The notes: generated by a model not told the origin, from the letters alone. A stretch of DNA of 64,000 nucleotides from Synchiropus splendidus (GCF_027744825.2 NC_071334.1:64764937-64828936), one strand, 5' to 3'. Positions 26,201 to 39,166 are shown, numbered from the stretch's first letter. Translations and numbers: made by a program.

Positions 26201-26202
<2 letters not shown>
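25552..26202. mobile_element. Second copy of the cagtggtacctcgg DNA element, left end missing
   Basis: Homologous to 18512-19118 with very few differences. It ends at the right terminus aaccgaggtaccactg (through 26202). The first ~54 bp, including the left TIR, are absent and replaced by a (TA)n array. It carries a ~56-bp segment (about 25889-25943) that is absent from the copy near 18853. No coding capacity. Confidence 0.85.

Positions 26203-26255
<53 letters not shown>
26203..26255. repeat. (TG)n(TA)n microsatellite
   Basis: Begins at the right end of the DNA element: a short TG run, then TA repeats with one ATG interruption near 26239. Confidence 0.95.
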
Positions 26256-27500
26256 GCATGCGTATGTTATTTCTTATATATATTTCAGTGTTATTTAACA
26301 AGCCGATGTGGCATCTTTATTCAAAAATGAATATATTTCATGTGAGTAAAAAATGTTCCATAACCCTTTTAAGTAGCTGTCATTAATTATTCCACTTTAA
26401 GTATCGTGTCAACTCCAGCTGTGAGTCAGCTTTTTTTTTTTTGTGATGAATATAAAGCTAAGCCAAGAGTGTTTTTTCTTCCTTACCAGGTTTCCTCACC
26501 CTCAGCAGTTACATCGACGGTGTTAAAAAGAATAAACAGAATTCTGCCGAACAGCTAAATGTGTTTTCCACTGCAGGACAAGGAAAACACCATGAAGCTG
26601 AATACCAGCCACCTCTTTTTTGTCTTGGAAGGATTCTACCAATTTGTCTTAGTTTGGATGTTTTCCTGGCATGTCCACAACCTGGCAAAGCGGGCCCAAG
26701 AGACGGTTCACATCTGTATTCTTCCTGAGGATATTCCACAGCCAAGGGGATGGGGAAGGTGTGAAAAATTCAGATCCACTGCAAAGTCTGGTAACAGAGG
26801 TTTACTGAGAGAGAATTAAGGATCGGAAAAATTTGTAGAAATCTTGCTCAACAGTCGGAAACCAAAGTGGTCACTTCCAAGTCTGAATTTCTTGCTAAGA
26901 TCTCTGTGTTTAACTACGAGAGCAGGTGCTTTACGTTTCTGGTACCAACCTTATTAGAGAGGTTGTCCCACTGGCCCCACACATCCGACCTTGTCCCTGA
27001 TACTTATGATCAAGTGGGCAAGGTTGGCAGCTGGGAATTACGCCAAGCACAACTGTCTGTCTAAGATCTGGCCTGAGACTCAGCTTCACCTTCTACTTTT
27101 AACTGTTCCAGAAAAGCAGTGCCGTAGTAAGTGACATGTTGGACGGCATTTTTTCAGGTACAAAACAGCTGGTGGAGGTGATGTCAGCTTTGCATTGCAT
27201 CATTCTTTCATCGAGAATAATTTAATGACATAAACCATTTTTTGATTTCAGTTTTTCAAAACTCCCCTGTGTTTGTACAACACCAAACAATCAATGCTGG
27301 GACAATAAGTGGCCAAAATCATGAGCTTTAACACCATGTATCCATCTTAATGCTTAGATCACCGGAAAAATTGATGGCCTAACAGTTGATAGAATAAAAA
27401 AGATTTTTTTTGTCCACATTTGCCTGTATTTATTTGTTCCCCTGGTTGGTGCAGCACGCTGTGATCGCCCCATTGTATGGGCCATTTAGCATACCGTAGT

Positions 27501-27690
27501 GATGGCTTTGCAAGGTTTCATGAAACAGTGCTATAATTTTCAGAGGCCACCAGATGGCACTGTTGGCTGCAAAATGTTTGGACTTGACCGACTAATTCAA
27601 TGACACATCATATCTTACATCATTTCTAAAGCAAGAGCACCACGTAGTGGCCTCAGAAAAACAGCGCATGTTTCATGATGCCTCATCAAC
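27501..27690. repeat. Foldback MITE-like repeat
   Basis: The left arm (aaggtttcatgaaacagtgct ... tcagaggccaccagatggcac) and the right arm (caccacgtagtggcctcag ... gcgcatgtttcatgatgcc) are imperfect inverted copies, each about 50 bp. It lies less than 300 bp from the Ig1 exon. I see no unambiguous target duplication. Confidence 0.6.
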
Positions 27691-27964
27691 TTGCCACCAG
27701 TATCCAGTATATGTATTGAGCCAGTGGCCAACAGATTGGCAGGTAATGTAATCAATTGCTAGAAACCTTATTGTGCATTGTACAACTTGCCCATCGCATG
27801 AATGAAGACAAATGTATCAACTCAAACCTTCTGAGTTGGGAAAGGTCAGAGTGTTTTGAAAAAAGGCAGCATAACATGTCTCTTCACCCTTAAAGATATA
27901 TTAATGTTTCGGACCATAAACGCCCCTCATCGTGACAGAGTGACAGTTAAAGCAACTGCCTTAC

Positions 27965-28244
27965 CGTAGCACACAGGAGTAGAAACCCACGTCCTCCAGC
28001 TCTGCAGGTCGAAACCAGATGGCGTCCTCCTCCTTACTCATCCTTGTGCCATCAAAGCTGATGGGTTCCTCATAGTCCCCATGCCCAGCACTCTTGTACC
28101 ACATGAGGCTGAGTCCTGCACTCTGTGCATGAGTGTAGTTGGCTCGGATATATCCGTAGAATAAAGCACACTTAATCCGAACTGGTTCCCCCAGAAGAAC
28201 CTTGTATTTCAGGTAGTCCACCGACCAGTCTGTGCATCCTTCCA
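27965..28244 (-). CDS. il1rapl1: IL1RAPL1-like receptor, internal exon encoding most of Ig domain 1
   Basis: This 280-nt exon belongs to an interleukin-1-receptor-accessory-protein-like protein, a single-pass neuronal receptor with three extracellular Ig domains and a cytoplasmic TIR domain that organises synapses through partners such as PTP-delta. On the minus strand it follows a pyrimidine-rich acceptor (ccctttcag) and ends at a gtaagg donor. It contributes two bases of a split codon, then 92 codons, then CG of an arginine codon. Visible landmarks are EGCTDW at the N end, [16 protein letters not shown], an N-glycosylation site (NYT), [10 protein letters not shown] with the core Ig tryptophan, RMSKEED and the second core cysteine in GFYSCVL. 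No stop interrupts the frame. From memory of the human proteins, this exon fits IL1RAPL1 better than IL1RAPL2. Teleosts have a and b copies, which I cannot tell apart. Family assignment is very secure; the paralogue is less so. Confidence 0.93.
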
Positions 28245-31200
28245 CTGAAAGGGAAAACAGAGAAGCAACTTAGCACTTTTACATGATCAAAAATCATGAA
28301 CATTGTTTCAGAATATACATCACCTCCTACAGATCACTGAAATAACTTCTGACTTACTACTAACTGGGGTCGTATTTCAGTAAATCTCAGAAGCCTCATG
28401 CCATAATCCAATTTTTTGTACCTCAAATGGAGCAACACTTATGCAAACACAAACAAGTCCGGGCAATAGGCTTCTCATCCAGACATAGGAGAAAGCTCAT
28501 TGGTCAGTGGGAGGTGACTGAATGAAAAGTGTCTTGTCCAAGGAAGAAAAATTAGGTGGTAAAGTGGGAAGGTGACGATGAAACCGAGGTGGAGAGAAGG
28601 AGTTGATTCCTGTTGAAACAGATGTGCCTCATAATGAAGCCATTTTGTTGACAGAATACACAAAATGAAAACCATATCTAGGTCATGCTTGAAGGCAGAA
28701 AACACAAGACAACACTCTTGATACCTATCCTTATGTAATATGCGGGTGTACCTGTTCTCTACATCTCTTCTTGTCTCTGACAGGGAGTCTTTCTCCTTGC
28801 TTCACCTCAACGGATCAGTCTTCCTTCCAAAACATCTGGCGAGCACAGCTGCCAGATGCTCAACAGGCCGTGCTAATTGAGCCTCTGTAAGGGTTTTATT
28901 TTTCAACTCCAGCACCCATCAGCAAGATCCAGTGTTCAAACAGAGAAACAGCCTGCTCAGGTTGGTACATGTGCAATCTGATAACATACTGGAGGTGTGA
29001 TTGTAGGCAACTCTCACAGTAACTAAGAGAGACGGGAAACAATGGATATTCCATTCTAAAAACAAAGAAACTGAAGACACTGTTTCATGAAGCCACATAA
29101 GCTCCTTGGCCAGGAGTCTTACTGTACACAGGCTTTGATCAACACAATAACTGACCTCAGAAACGCATATATATGCAAAGAGAAACAGAAAATAATAAAT
29201 AGAATATGTTTAACATTTCACACAGTGGGCAAATTTTTAAAGACCGTATGAAAATGGGCCCAAAAGTATTACACTTTCCTGTTTGCTTGATGCTGTCATT
29301 ACATCGCACATGGTAGAGGGTCACACAGAGACTGAAGAATTTTCAAAATCATATTGGTTTTAAATCTGTCAGAGACTCCACAGATGAACAATTAAAAAAA
29401 AAAAAGGTGTTGACTATAATAAAGGAACTTTGCAAGACGGAAGTGGACAGTTGTGGCTATAGAAAGAAAAGTCATCATATTGAAGTGACAGGAACAGAAG
29501 CACTGTTTGGGAAGGAACTGACCAGGTGAGGATGGCGGTGGATTTGAGTGAGATTCACTTCTCCTGATCAATAGCTAATGTTTTTTTATTGCCGTCTGTT
29601 CAATAAATGTCAAAACCCTGTGTTTGCATCCTTCTTCCCTGTTCCCCGGATCGATTCTTGATAGGCTACGTTCCAGTTCAAGTTGGGAGCGATCGTCTCC
29701 ACCCAGGCAAGTAACAATTTAAGATCTTCGTACGTTTAATATTTGTCAACCCTGACAGCTGAATGTGCCAATTATCAGGACAAATTCACTCTGTACACAC
29801 CCCAATTCCAAGGATTCTCTTAAAGTCGTAGTAGTACAATTACGACCAGCGAATGCCATCCTGGGCCAAGGTGGAGCAAAATCGGGACGAAGACAACTTG
29901 ATTTTCAGTGTGGCCTCAAGCCATGTATCATCATGACTACATTCAAAAGTCAGTGAAGAGAGAAAAAAAAAACAAGAAATATCTTGAAAGAAATGGGGGA
30001 AGGTCAGCAGTAGCAAGCAGTGACACCCACCTTCTGTAATGCTCAGCCGACCTGACATGCATGGTGGCATCCAGGCAAATCAAACAGTGGCAGTGCTGAC
30101 CTGCAGCCAGAGTCAGAAGGACTCAAGCAACACATGCCACAACAATGGCACACAACACCTAAGCACACGAACCGACCAAAACCTGCACCAAGCCAAAGCA
30201 GGCTGAAGCAAGCACAGAGGAAGGTTGACACAGTGTGGCAGAACAAGCAAGTCATCCAAGTAGAGCAAACACAGTCACAACAAAAGACAAGCTACGGAAG
30301 CCAGGCCAGCAAATAAAAACCCGACACTGCAGTATTATTGGACTCCTTCAGTATCATAGACACGCCGAAGCAACTAAATGAATCAGGTTGTTTCTCTTAT
30401 TGAAGCCATTTAAAGAAAAATCTACCGCTTCTTAGGGAAACTGTGTTCAGTGTATCCACGATCGTAGATTGTTTCGCGACCCACAATCTGTGTAACAAAA
30501 AGACTTAGTAAATTCAAGAATTTATGCAGAAAAGTATGACATAAAAATTGAACTTGGCATGGATGGAAGAGCACCCTGAGACTGATTTAGGTACTTTGTG
30601 GTACCATCACCATCAATCTTGACTTGGACTAAGTATTTGTTTGCAGGTTGTTAGTATTACCCCACTCTCACATTTTCATTTGGCTGTACGAGTGACTTTA
30701 ATTCAGGGAGTTTCAGCTGCGATTGCTGCACATGAGTGATACTCCCACTTTCTCTGACTGTAAAAATGTATAACACGTCTCAGCAGGAACAGAACTCCCT
30801 CAGCACAGTCTGTCTCAAAGATGAGGTGCTGGTCAATAAGCGGGGAATTGAGAAGTGAAAACCAAAAGGCAGCCAAGGTCTGATCAACCAACTTCAAAGA
30901 AGAAGTGAAGAATTTTGGACCCATTGGGTGAATACTCCTGACCCAGATGGGACTCAATGCAACACAGAATCTTAGCTCTTTTCAGTGATGTAATGTTCAC
31001 ATCAATCTCCCATCACAGGTCATTTAGCGCAAGAAACAAGTCACCAAGTCCCTTGCATGGAAATTGAGATCGGCAGAACAATTTTTGGAGTTTGAAACGA
31101 AAAAAAAAAAAAGCAAAAAAGGTTAATAAAATAACATAGCAATGATTGGTGATGTGACCCAAGTATACTTAACATATTGAGTAAGTGCTTCTGTTGCAAA

Positions 31201-32919
31201 TTCAGGGAGCCACAAAATGTTCTCAATGTTTCAATGCAGACTGTCAGTGGTATAGAACACTCCCACTATTTACATTATAAATCCCATAATGTAGCAAAAC
31301 TTCGTCCAAAGAATATTCATGCAGAATAATGACTGTGTTGCTCTATGCTATTTTAAACCTTCTTGACGTGTATATCTACCAGCTTCATTTCATACGCGGG
31401 AGATTTATAGTTCCTTATCAAGTAGCAAATTTTAACCTTATGAAAAATTGTCTCATTAAACTACCTGCGATCTGATTGAAAAAGTGATTTATTCGTCAAC
31501 AGGGCGCCCGCTCAGAGCTGCAGGGTGTTTCAAAGATGCATACCCCATAAAGGGAATTGGGGGTGCTGTCAAGGCTTCGCAATGGCTAAGATATGAGCAT
31601 TATGCATATCTGGATGAAACAAGTGCTTCATAAAGCCAAGGAAATGTTGTGTCATGTGTTCAGTGCGTCTGCTCCAGTTTACTGTCACGGGGGAATCTGG
31701 TGGAAACATAGTGACGGCTCATAAATCCATTTACAGGTCTGTTGCAGGGTAATGGTATGCGGAGTGATTCAGGTCAATGTGGGTCTTCGTCTACCCCTCC
31801 TACAACATGTTTCGCTGCCATTTTACACTTAAAAGCCCGAGTGTCACTCGAATGAATAGGCTTGAGTGAATATGTATGTCGCAGTTATGTGGCTGAACGT
31901 TAAACTATAAACCACACACAGCACTCTCTGGGCTAATTTGAAAACAATGAATAAAGAATTCTTCGAAGGATTCTTCAGGAAGACAACAAAGCAAGAGCTT
32001 AGTGAAGTCCACTGAGAAAACCGTCCAGGTTGAAAGCGCTTTAAACCCTTTGGGAAACAGACCAGAACATATTGAATTGTACTCACCACTATACTGGGGT
32101 GAGGGGAGGATACTGCAGCCCCTCAAGAGAGTTTTCTAGTGGTACAAGTCCGACTTGTTTCACATAATGTAGTAAATGATGAGGGATCATTCTGCATTGT
32201 GTCAATGTATAGCAAACTCCTCTTTGACCATACGCCACCAATGTGGTGCTGGCAGAACTGAGTGTGACCTACATCTCAAAACAAAAAGGAAAAAAAGTAT
32301 AGCATTGTAAATAGTAATGTTAATGACAATGTTATGCATATTTGCATGAAAATGAAAGTAAAGAAGCCACTTGTAATGCACGCAGTGCATGGTAGTGGTT
32401 TGAGGGCTCCTGCTGAAGCAGGTAGATGAGAACATTATGCACAAAAGTACTAGGGAGTGAAGACGCCATGTCAAAAACATAAAAAAAATGTAGTTATTTC
32501 CCAGACCCTCCTGCTATTGCATTAATCCAGCCGGCACTTCTGTTTTTACTCCCTTAGCTATTCCTCTCATATCACACTCTCCGGTTCTATCTGCACAGTC
32601 CACTCACTTCAGCTGAAGTTTTCTATCAGGAGTTATTGGAGGGATTCTGTGCTGTTGGGAGACTGTGTTCAATTTCCACAGCGAAGGTGAAGAGTTGCAG
32701 TGAGTCAGTACATATTCTCTTCATGATCACAACACTTTCACCACTGCCGTAAAACCAAATTACCTTGAACCAATTGAGGAGAGACCAGTCATCTTGCTAA
32801 ACGGCACACTCGGCATGTAAGTGGAGAATTGACTGCTCAGTCTGGGAAAGGCTTTTCTAAAAAAAAAAAAAAAAAAAGTAAGGTGTATTGCAGATTCTCA
32901 CCCACTAGGAGTGTTAGAG

Positions 32920-33200
32920 TTGAAACTATCCAACCTATGACTGAGTCTGAGACCAAGACTGAGACCAAACTGAATACAGAACAAACTACAGGACGGTCCC
33001 AAACATTTGTGTTCTTGAATTTAAATTGGAATTTTGAAAAATTCTATTCTTCTATTCCTTTTGCAGTATGAGATAAATGAGTCAATATGACTAAAAGACT
33101 TGTGCTTCTCTATTCTCTGTCAGATTGGCTTTGGTTTCACCCCCCTCATGGTCTTGGTCACAACTTGGCAAGGGCATGGGAACGAGCATAGTTGAACACT
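32920..33200. repeat. GAGACCAA-type dispersed repeat, copy B
   Basis: Contains gagaccaagactgagaccaa and actgaatacagaac on the left. The inverted counterpart (ttctctattctctgtcag, then catggtcttggtcac) is on the right. Related to 8325-8645 and 44360-44540. Confidence 0.55.
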
Positions 33201-36200
33201 GGTGGTGGCGGGTCACAAGTTGGAACCCGGATAGTTCATAAATACTTTGACCAGAAATATGTCATGTTAACTACTCAGCAAAACATTCACAAAATGCTAT
33301 GTTATTGTTTATTCTTCACTGTATTTTTCCCAAATTTTGAAACATTTAACGCTTCTTAAAAAAAAAAAAAAAAAAACGCTGCACACCTGCATAAATGCAT
33401 GTATAATGTAAGCTGTATGAATACGTTTTATGATCTTGCGATGAGGGCAAACCACCAAAAAAAAAAAAAAAGTTCTCCCTCTCCCACTTGGTTAAAATGG
33501 TCTTTAATGAAAGCATAATAATTATGTTATAGCAGGGTGGCACACTCACTTATTTCATCAGCTGGTAGTACTTCTACTAGCAAGCTACAGTATCCACAAA
33601 ATCCATTTGATATTGGTTAAAATTTAAACTTGACATGGAAAAACCAACGAGTGGTGTCAAAACACAACAATGTTAAGTTGTAATATGACATGACTATTCT
33701 CCCTCTTAATGTCTCTCCTCTTACTAAGCATAAAGAACAAATAAAATGGCTTCAGAGATGCAAACCTAAGACACAGCTCTTGACCGCACAGGTGGAAAAT
33801 AACCCACTTATGTGCACTAGCGGGGTGTTTTAGTGCAGCAACCGCAACCACTTAAAAACCATTGTAGGACTGTGGAACTTATGAAATACGAGTTTGGATT
33901 GACTGAGCTTCACCTCCTACCTTTTGTCTCTCCCCCGAATGTATTACAGCTCGTCTCCTGATGAAATTGTTTATGTTAAAAAAGTATTAATGGGGTGATA
34001 TGTACTGTATTTCACGAACCAGTTTGAGAACTTACCTGTGCTTCCACAGTCTCCACACCCTTCAATGCTATAGCTAAATCACTGCTCCACTACGAATTCA
34101 TAATTGCATGCAATATCTAACATGCCAATGCCATTATTAATATTGACAGTATGACTATGAGTGTCCTTCTATGTCTTAGTACTCACTTCCTCTGAGGAAA
34201 AAAGGAGCACTTTCCAAGCAAAAAACACCTTATGGTGCCCGACAAATAAAAACTTACTGGAGGCACAACGCTGTGAATCATTGTGCCTGTGATAAAACTA
34301 CGTAAAATGACATCTTTCAGTGGTGACGCCTCCTTTTTTCACTTAAATGGGATGACAAAACGCTTTGGACAGCGTTGGCATTACCTGGGAACACTGACAA
34401 AGCTAGCAGTTAAATAACGGACAAGTGAACCGCTCAGGACTCCGATGACTTAGCAAGATACAGATTCTAAATCTGGATGTGAACTAACATCACATTCTAA
34501 AAGAGGATAAACCAAGAATCTATTTGTAATGAGAAGACAGTGTGCTGTTCAACTAATACATAATGGAACATTTCCATAACAATGTTCGGATGATTTAATA
34601 TAAGGCTATTTTTATGACATTTTCTGACACTTTTGTTTCGCACCTAATTCTATGACCATGGCATTTACTACCCAGCTCAGCCGTCATTCGTCACGAAGAG
34701 ATAAAACAGCTATCTGCAACTGTCTCTTCTGCACTTTACTCCCCTGACACCTTCATTTGTCGTTTGTCTGTTACCCCGTCGTCCTCACAACCCTGATATC
34801 CGTCGGCAGCTGTCATTTATATGCAAATGCCCATAGGTGTTTGGGAGTTTAAAAACATAAATAAAAGGCATGTTGCAAGGTAAACATTGCCAGAAATCTC
34901 GGCAAAGTTCCACCAGTCGATTCAGTTTTTGTGACTGGATGAGGTTTGCATGAACGTCTGCCATTTCTCATTCAATTCATAGGCAGAGTGTTGACACATG
35001 GAAAGCACTGCTAGCTGGACCCCATCAATATTAACAATGCCAAGCCTTTTGGGGAATAAAGAAGAAATGGAAACACACACTGGCATCAGTCATCCGTCTC
35101 CTTCTCATCTACATGCCTGCGCTCGCAGATACAAATCAACAATTCCAAGTATTTCCTCCAAATTCAATTTCCCTTTATCTTTTGGAAGATTTCCTGATCT
35201 TATCTGTAATTACAGTTCCTTCACTTTCAATTCTTTTTATATTTACCATGAAGGAAACTGAAAGTACAAACCCGGCTTGAGTAAGTAAAGACTTAAAGAT
35301 GGTGGTGTAAGAGAAGATGAAGGCATAAGGGTGTAGATGAAAATCGATGGAGATTTATATTAAGATGAGGAAATATAAAAATCACAAAGAGACCCCAGAA
35401 TGTCTCAAAATTTTACTAGTGAGACAAAGAAAAAGACTGGGGTCAGATTGACACATTAAAAATTAGAAAAGCACTGTGACAGTGCACACTTCGGTCCGAG
35501 GAGTTTCTTTCTCATGACTTCGTAACAACAGCCTCCCACATTCTTCTCATGTTCTTACATTTATTGAAGTGAATTTGTGTAGTGAATGTGGATAAATAAC
35601 TGTAACTTATATAGTTTTTGCAGCTTGATGCTTGAACCCTTACGGAACAACAGAGCATCAAAAAAAAAAAAAAACACTCTAACCATTTCTGAACCATTCT
35701 TAAAATCTATTTTCGCAGTTTTATTACCATGAAAACCCTAGAGGAAATCAGTGACACAAAATGTGTTTGATTTCAATCACATTTTTTGGCATTGGCTTCA
35801 AACCAAAACTTGGCAAATCGTCATCGTAAGTGTACACAAGCGTGTCCAATAGCAATCATGTCAAATTAGCGCGGTGAAATCCATCACTGCCTGCCACTCT
35901 GCCAGAGTGAAATTGACAGCGCCGTATCGAATTATATCATTTCAGCAAAACCCTCATCGCTGACTTCCAATAGGTGATATTGTCTGCCAGACAACATAGT
36001 GAGTCTGGTTGAGCAGTGAAACGGAGACATACACTAGTAGTCTGTGTCTACTTCAGTGAAAGGTTTGACAGGAAGCAGATGTAGAACAGATCCTCTTATG
36101 GCTGTGGTGTCTCCTCCAGTGAGAGCACTATATAATCAGAAAAGCATCCTTCTGTTCCCTGTGCTGCCAGTAATCCTCTCATCTAACAAACAACCTTGGG

Positions 36201-36284
36201 AGCCATCGAGACACAACATAAACAATAGTAGGAAAAGAAATGCTGCATTGCAGACATGACTGCACACATAAGAACAGAGCGTGG

Positions 36285-36287
<3 letters not shown>

Positions 36288-36317
<30 letters not shown>
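36288..36317. repeat. (CA)n microsatellite
   Basis: Fifteen AC units without interruption. Confidence 0.97.
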
Positions 36318-36320
<3 letters not shown>

Positions 36321-36935
36321 TAGTCCGCCCACACAGGTACAAAATACACTTTGGAATTACACACATGCAGAGAAGGCCGCGCAATCCGCTCTGCCTCCGC
36401 TGGCAACCCTGTCAGCCTTTCTTCTGTGCTGTATCATGGAGATGTGGGATGTGCTAAGCCAGTGACTCAGACTCTCGCCAGTCCACTACAGACACCGACA
36501 CACCATTTGGGCGTCGTGCTCCGGTGCCCCAGCAAAATGAGCACTTGTGAAAAAATAGAGCGCAGCCAGATGGACGGAGCCTTGTCATATCAACCTGTGC
36601 TCAGGCAGTCTGTGAACTAATACGATGGCAACAAAGCAAGAAGCCAGCACGTGCCTATGGCTGCCGGTGGCAGCTGTCATACTGTGACCTTTTTTCTTCT
36701 GACTGCTAAATTTCCCTATTCATTTGGTATTTAATTTAAAACTTTGCTCTCCAGACAACAGGGAAGTGCAGGAGTTCCTGGTCCACTGATCACACTGATG
36801 CACAAGACACGTGGCAGCTAGGATGAGAACAACAGCAACAAACATGGAGGAATCCCTGAAAAAAAGCATCTGTTTGCTTTTGTTCAGGGATGTTTTTCGC
36901 TCCACAATGACCAGGGTTTCCACTACTCTGAATGG

Positions 36936-37250
36936 ACTTGAAATTCTTATGACATATCAAGACATTAAAAGAGCTTTACTTTAAATAAGGTTATATAAAA
37001 ACTTGAATGTAGCCACTATCGTGATTTATTGTGCTATTGTAAAACTGATGTAAAATAAAAATAAAAAAAAAACAATAATACATTTTTCAAATAATTTTGT
37101 TGTTTAAATGCATGTATGGGTCCATCATTTTTTTAGTAATATACCAAATTCATTCAAATTGAAAAATGTGGCTTCTTGTGGCAAATATTCTTATACCATT
37201 AAACTGCGATTGATTGAGATTAATTCATCACAAATTCTCTAATTAATTCT
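36936..37250 (+). repeat. Dispersed repeat, copy 2 (partner of 3312-3664)
   Basis: Same order of strings as copy 1, without the 83-bp insert. It serves as the empty-site reference: gtaatataccaaattc runs uninterrupted near 37140. An ATTT repeat follows its right end. Confidence 0.8.
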
Positions 37251-37689
37251 ATTTATTTATTTATTTATTTTTATCGAATCCCACCCCTGGAAAAAATATG
37301 AATAAATGAAATGGCTTGGTTCATGTGCATTTTTCACACTGATATATTTTCACCTCAGTTTAAGAATTCGTCCAAGTTTGACCCCTGACTTGATGACTAT
37401 CATTAAAAAAGCTCAAACTCAAGACACAGCAACCTGTGTAGGAATGTGGAGCAGTTGTGCTCAGGAAGTGTCACCGGCAGCCGTCTTTCACCTGCTCCGT
37501 GTCACTGTCTGTCACTCGGAATGAGTGCAGCACATCATATTATCTTGTTTGTAATTGAATTACATTGAGGGGCAGGTTGGTAATCAGTGTAGAGCGGGTC
37601 GGTTTCATTCTCGTCTTTGACACTTATTTCCTCTAATGGGAGGTGCACGCTACTCTCGTTCTGGGCTGCTGGCATTCTACTGATCATTG

Positions 37690-38080
37690 CCTACTTTAAA
37701 GGTACCACACGTGAATACTGTTGAACATCTGAATAAGCTAATATTCCATTTGACCGCCTTCATCTTTGATCACGGCGTGCATTCGCTGTTGCCTTTGGCC
37801 AATGTCCAATCCCAGCGTATCCCACAGATTCTCATTCGGTTAAGGCTGGAACTCTGTGGCGCCACCCATGTGTGACATCGCTGCCTCAATCTCCACACGA
37901 TTTCGTTTTAGTCTGACGATTGCCATCTTGCATGCACCGTCATGGGAGAAGAAACTCCAATGATGGAATAACCTTGTTGTTAGGTGTAATCCAGTAAGAC
38001 AGTTGACCTTGTTTCTTTGGGCACAAAAAGGTGTTGGACTCCCACCCTAGCCCAATCGGAGGCTTGTACCCATTTCCTAC
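37690..38080 (-). pseudogene. Tc1-type transposase fossil, C-terminal part
   Basis: On the minus strand the last frame reads PNENLWDTLG, the family's PIENLWDVLE signature, and then QRQQRMHAVIKDEGGQMEY before a stop at 37738-37740, matching the usual PQRMRAVIKAKGG end of Tc1/mariner transposases. The ~25-40 residues normally between these are mostly missing. Upstream, other frames retain the transposase nucleotide pattern (tttgggcaca; gatggaataacct), so frameshifts separate the segments. No inverted termini were found. It is an old, dead copy. The plus-strand ORF over it is a shadow. Confidence 0.8.
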
Positions 38081-39166
38081 AGTAGCACTATACAGGTGAT
38101 AACCTGTAAACCAGGTAGAAAATGAGCAAATAAGATACTACTCTTTCACCAAAGACACATACAGTAGTAGCAGTTCAATTGTTCCCCTCCAAGCACAGTT
38201 CCAGCACAGTCCCACCCGACTCCCAGCATAGTTCCAGCCAACTTCCAGCAGAATTCCAGCACAGTTCTAGCCGCTGTGACCCCGCTGTTCTTGAGGGAGA
38301 GCCTTTGAATAATGTAAACCCCCCCTACTCATTGTGCTATGAGGTGTGAACTGAAGGTGGCACTTTCTCTTCATACACAAAGCCCAGAGTGACCAGTGAA
38401 AGCTGGTCTCTCACCAACTTCGGTTGTGTTTTGAGACATCTCCAGAGTGTGATTAGCCTTGCCATACATGCCATACATGCTCCAGCAGCAGTGTGTTTTG
38501 AATCATGGTCCTGGACAAAGCGATGGACTCATCCAAAATGTCTTATGTACGGCGCAGCATGCTCTTTCAGGATATACAGCAGGGGTGGTACTGTATGGAT
38601 AGTATTGATGGGGTTAAAGGGGAAGTCTTCAAGAGCCCATTGGAATTATGTGTCTTGCTTTCACTTCTTGCCAGATGTTTAACATTATTTCAGCGGAAAT
38701 CTTAATCATGAAAAACTGGAGAAGATTTGAACTCAAATGGCTCTCTTAGATATTTTCACAGAACATGTGACCCTTTCCTAAAACATCTTAATAACCTAAA
38801 CCACATAGAGAAATGGCATTTTTTCTTTCCATTTTCCTATGTAAAATGCAAATTCATTGTGGACAGGCCTTCACTCAAACGTTAACTTGATTTGGTTTCA
38901 TTTTATTCAACAGAATCTAATTCCATGAAACTCATAAAACAATATTTTCCTGTGTACGTAAGTTCACAATAAAACTTAATTTTTTTCTTCTTATTGGAAG
39001 GATTTATATTATTGTAATTTGTTTATTTGGATATTGTTTGTGTATTTGTGATATTTCTGTCCTTATATATCTTAAAAAAAGGGAAAAGTTCAATAAAAAA
39101 ATGACAAAAAATTTACCTGTACATTCATAGCACTTATTTATAGAACCTTAGTTGGTCCCTGTCATC

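Larger units (their letters stand above)
11359..27964 (-). other. 16.6-kb intron between the Ig1 exon and the Ig1/Ig2 exon
   Basis: Non-coding, bounded by a gtaagg donor and a ttgcag acceptor. It contains a degraded repeat with AAGCCGCACC motifs (11738-12200), a SINE-like tail (15146-15335), a LINE fragment (16121-16796), two related TA-flanked elements (18458-19118 and 25552-26202), a G-run (20427-20450), (GT)n at 20482-20503, (TA)n arrays and a foldback repeat (27501-27690). In 12201-15145, 15336-16109, 16808-18455, 19121-20426, 20504-21683, 21760-25462, 26256-27500 and 27691-27964 I find no gene, RNA or recognisable element. Apparent ORFs there, such as the 126-codon one at 24803-25183, resemble no family I know. 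Confidence 0.8.

Noticed and set aside
29580..29720. Possible LTR 3' end (aataaatg, then gtgtttgcatcc)
   Set aside because: Too short, and without a paired end or duplication to support a call.
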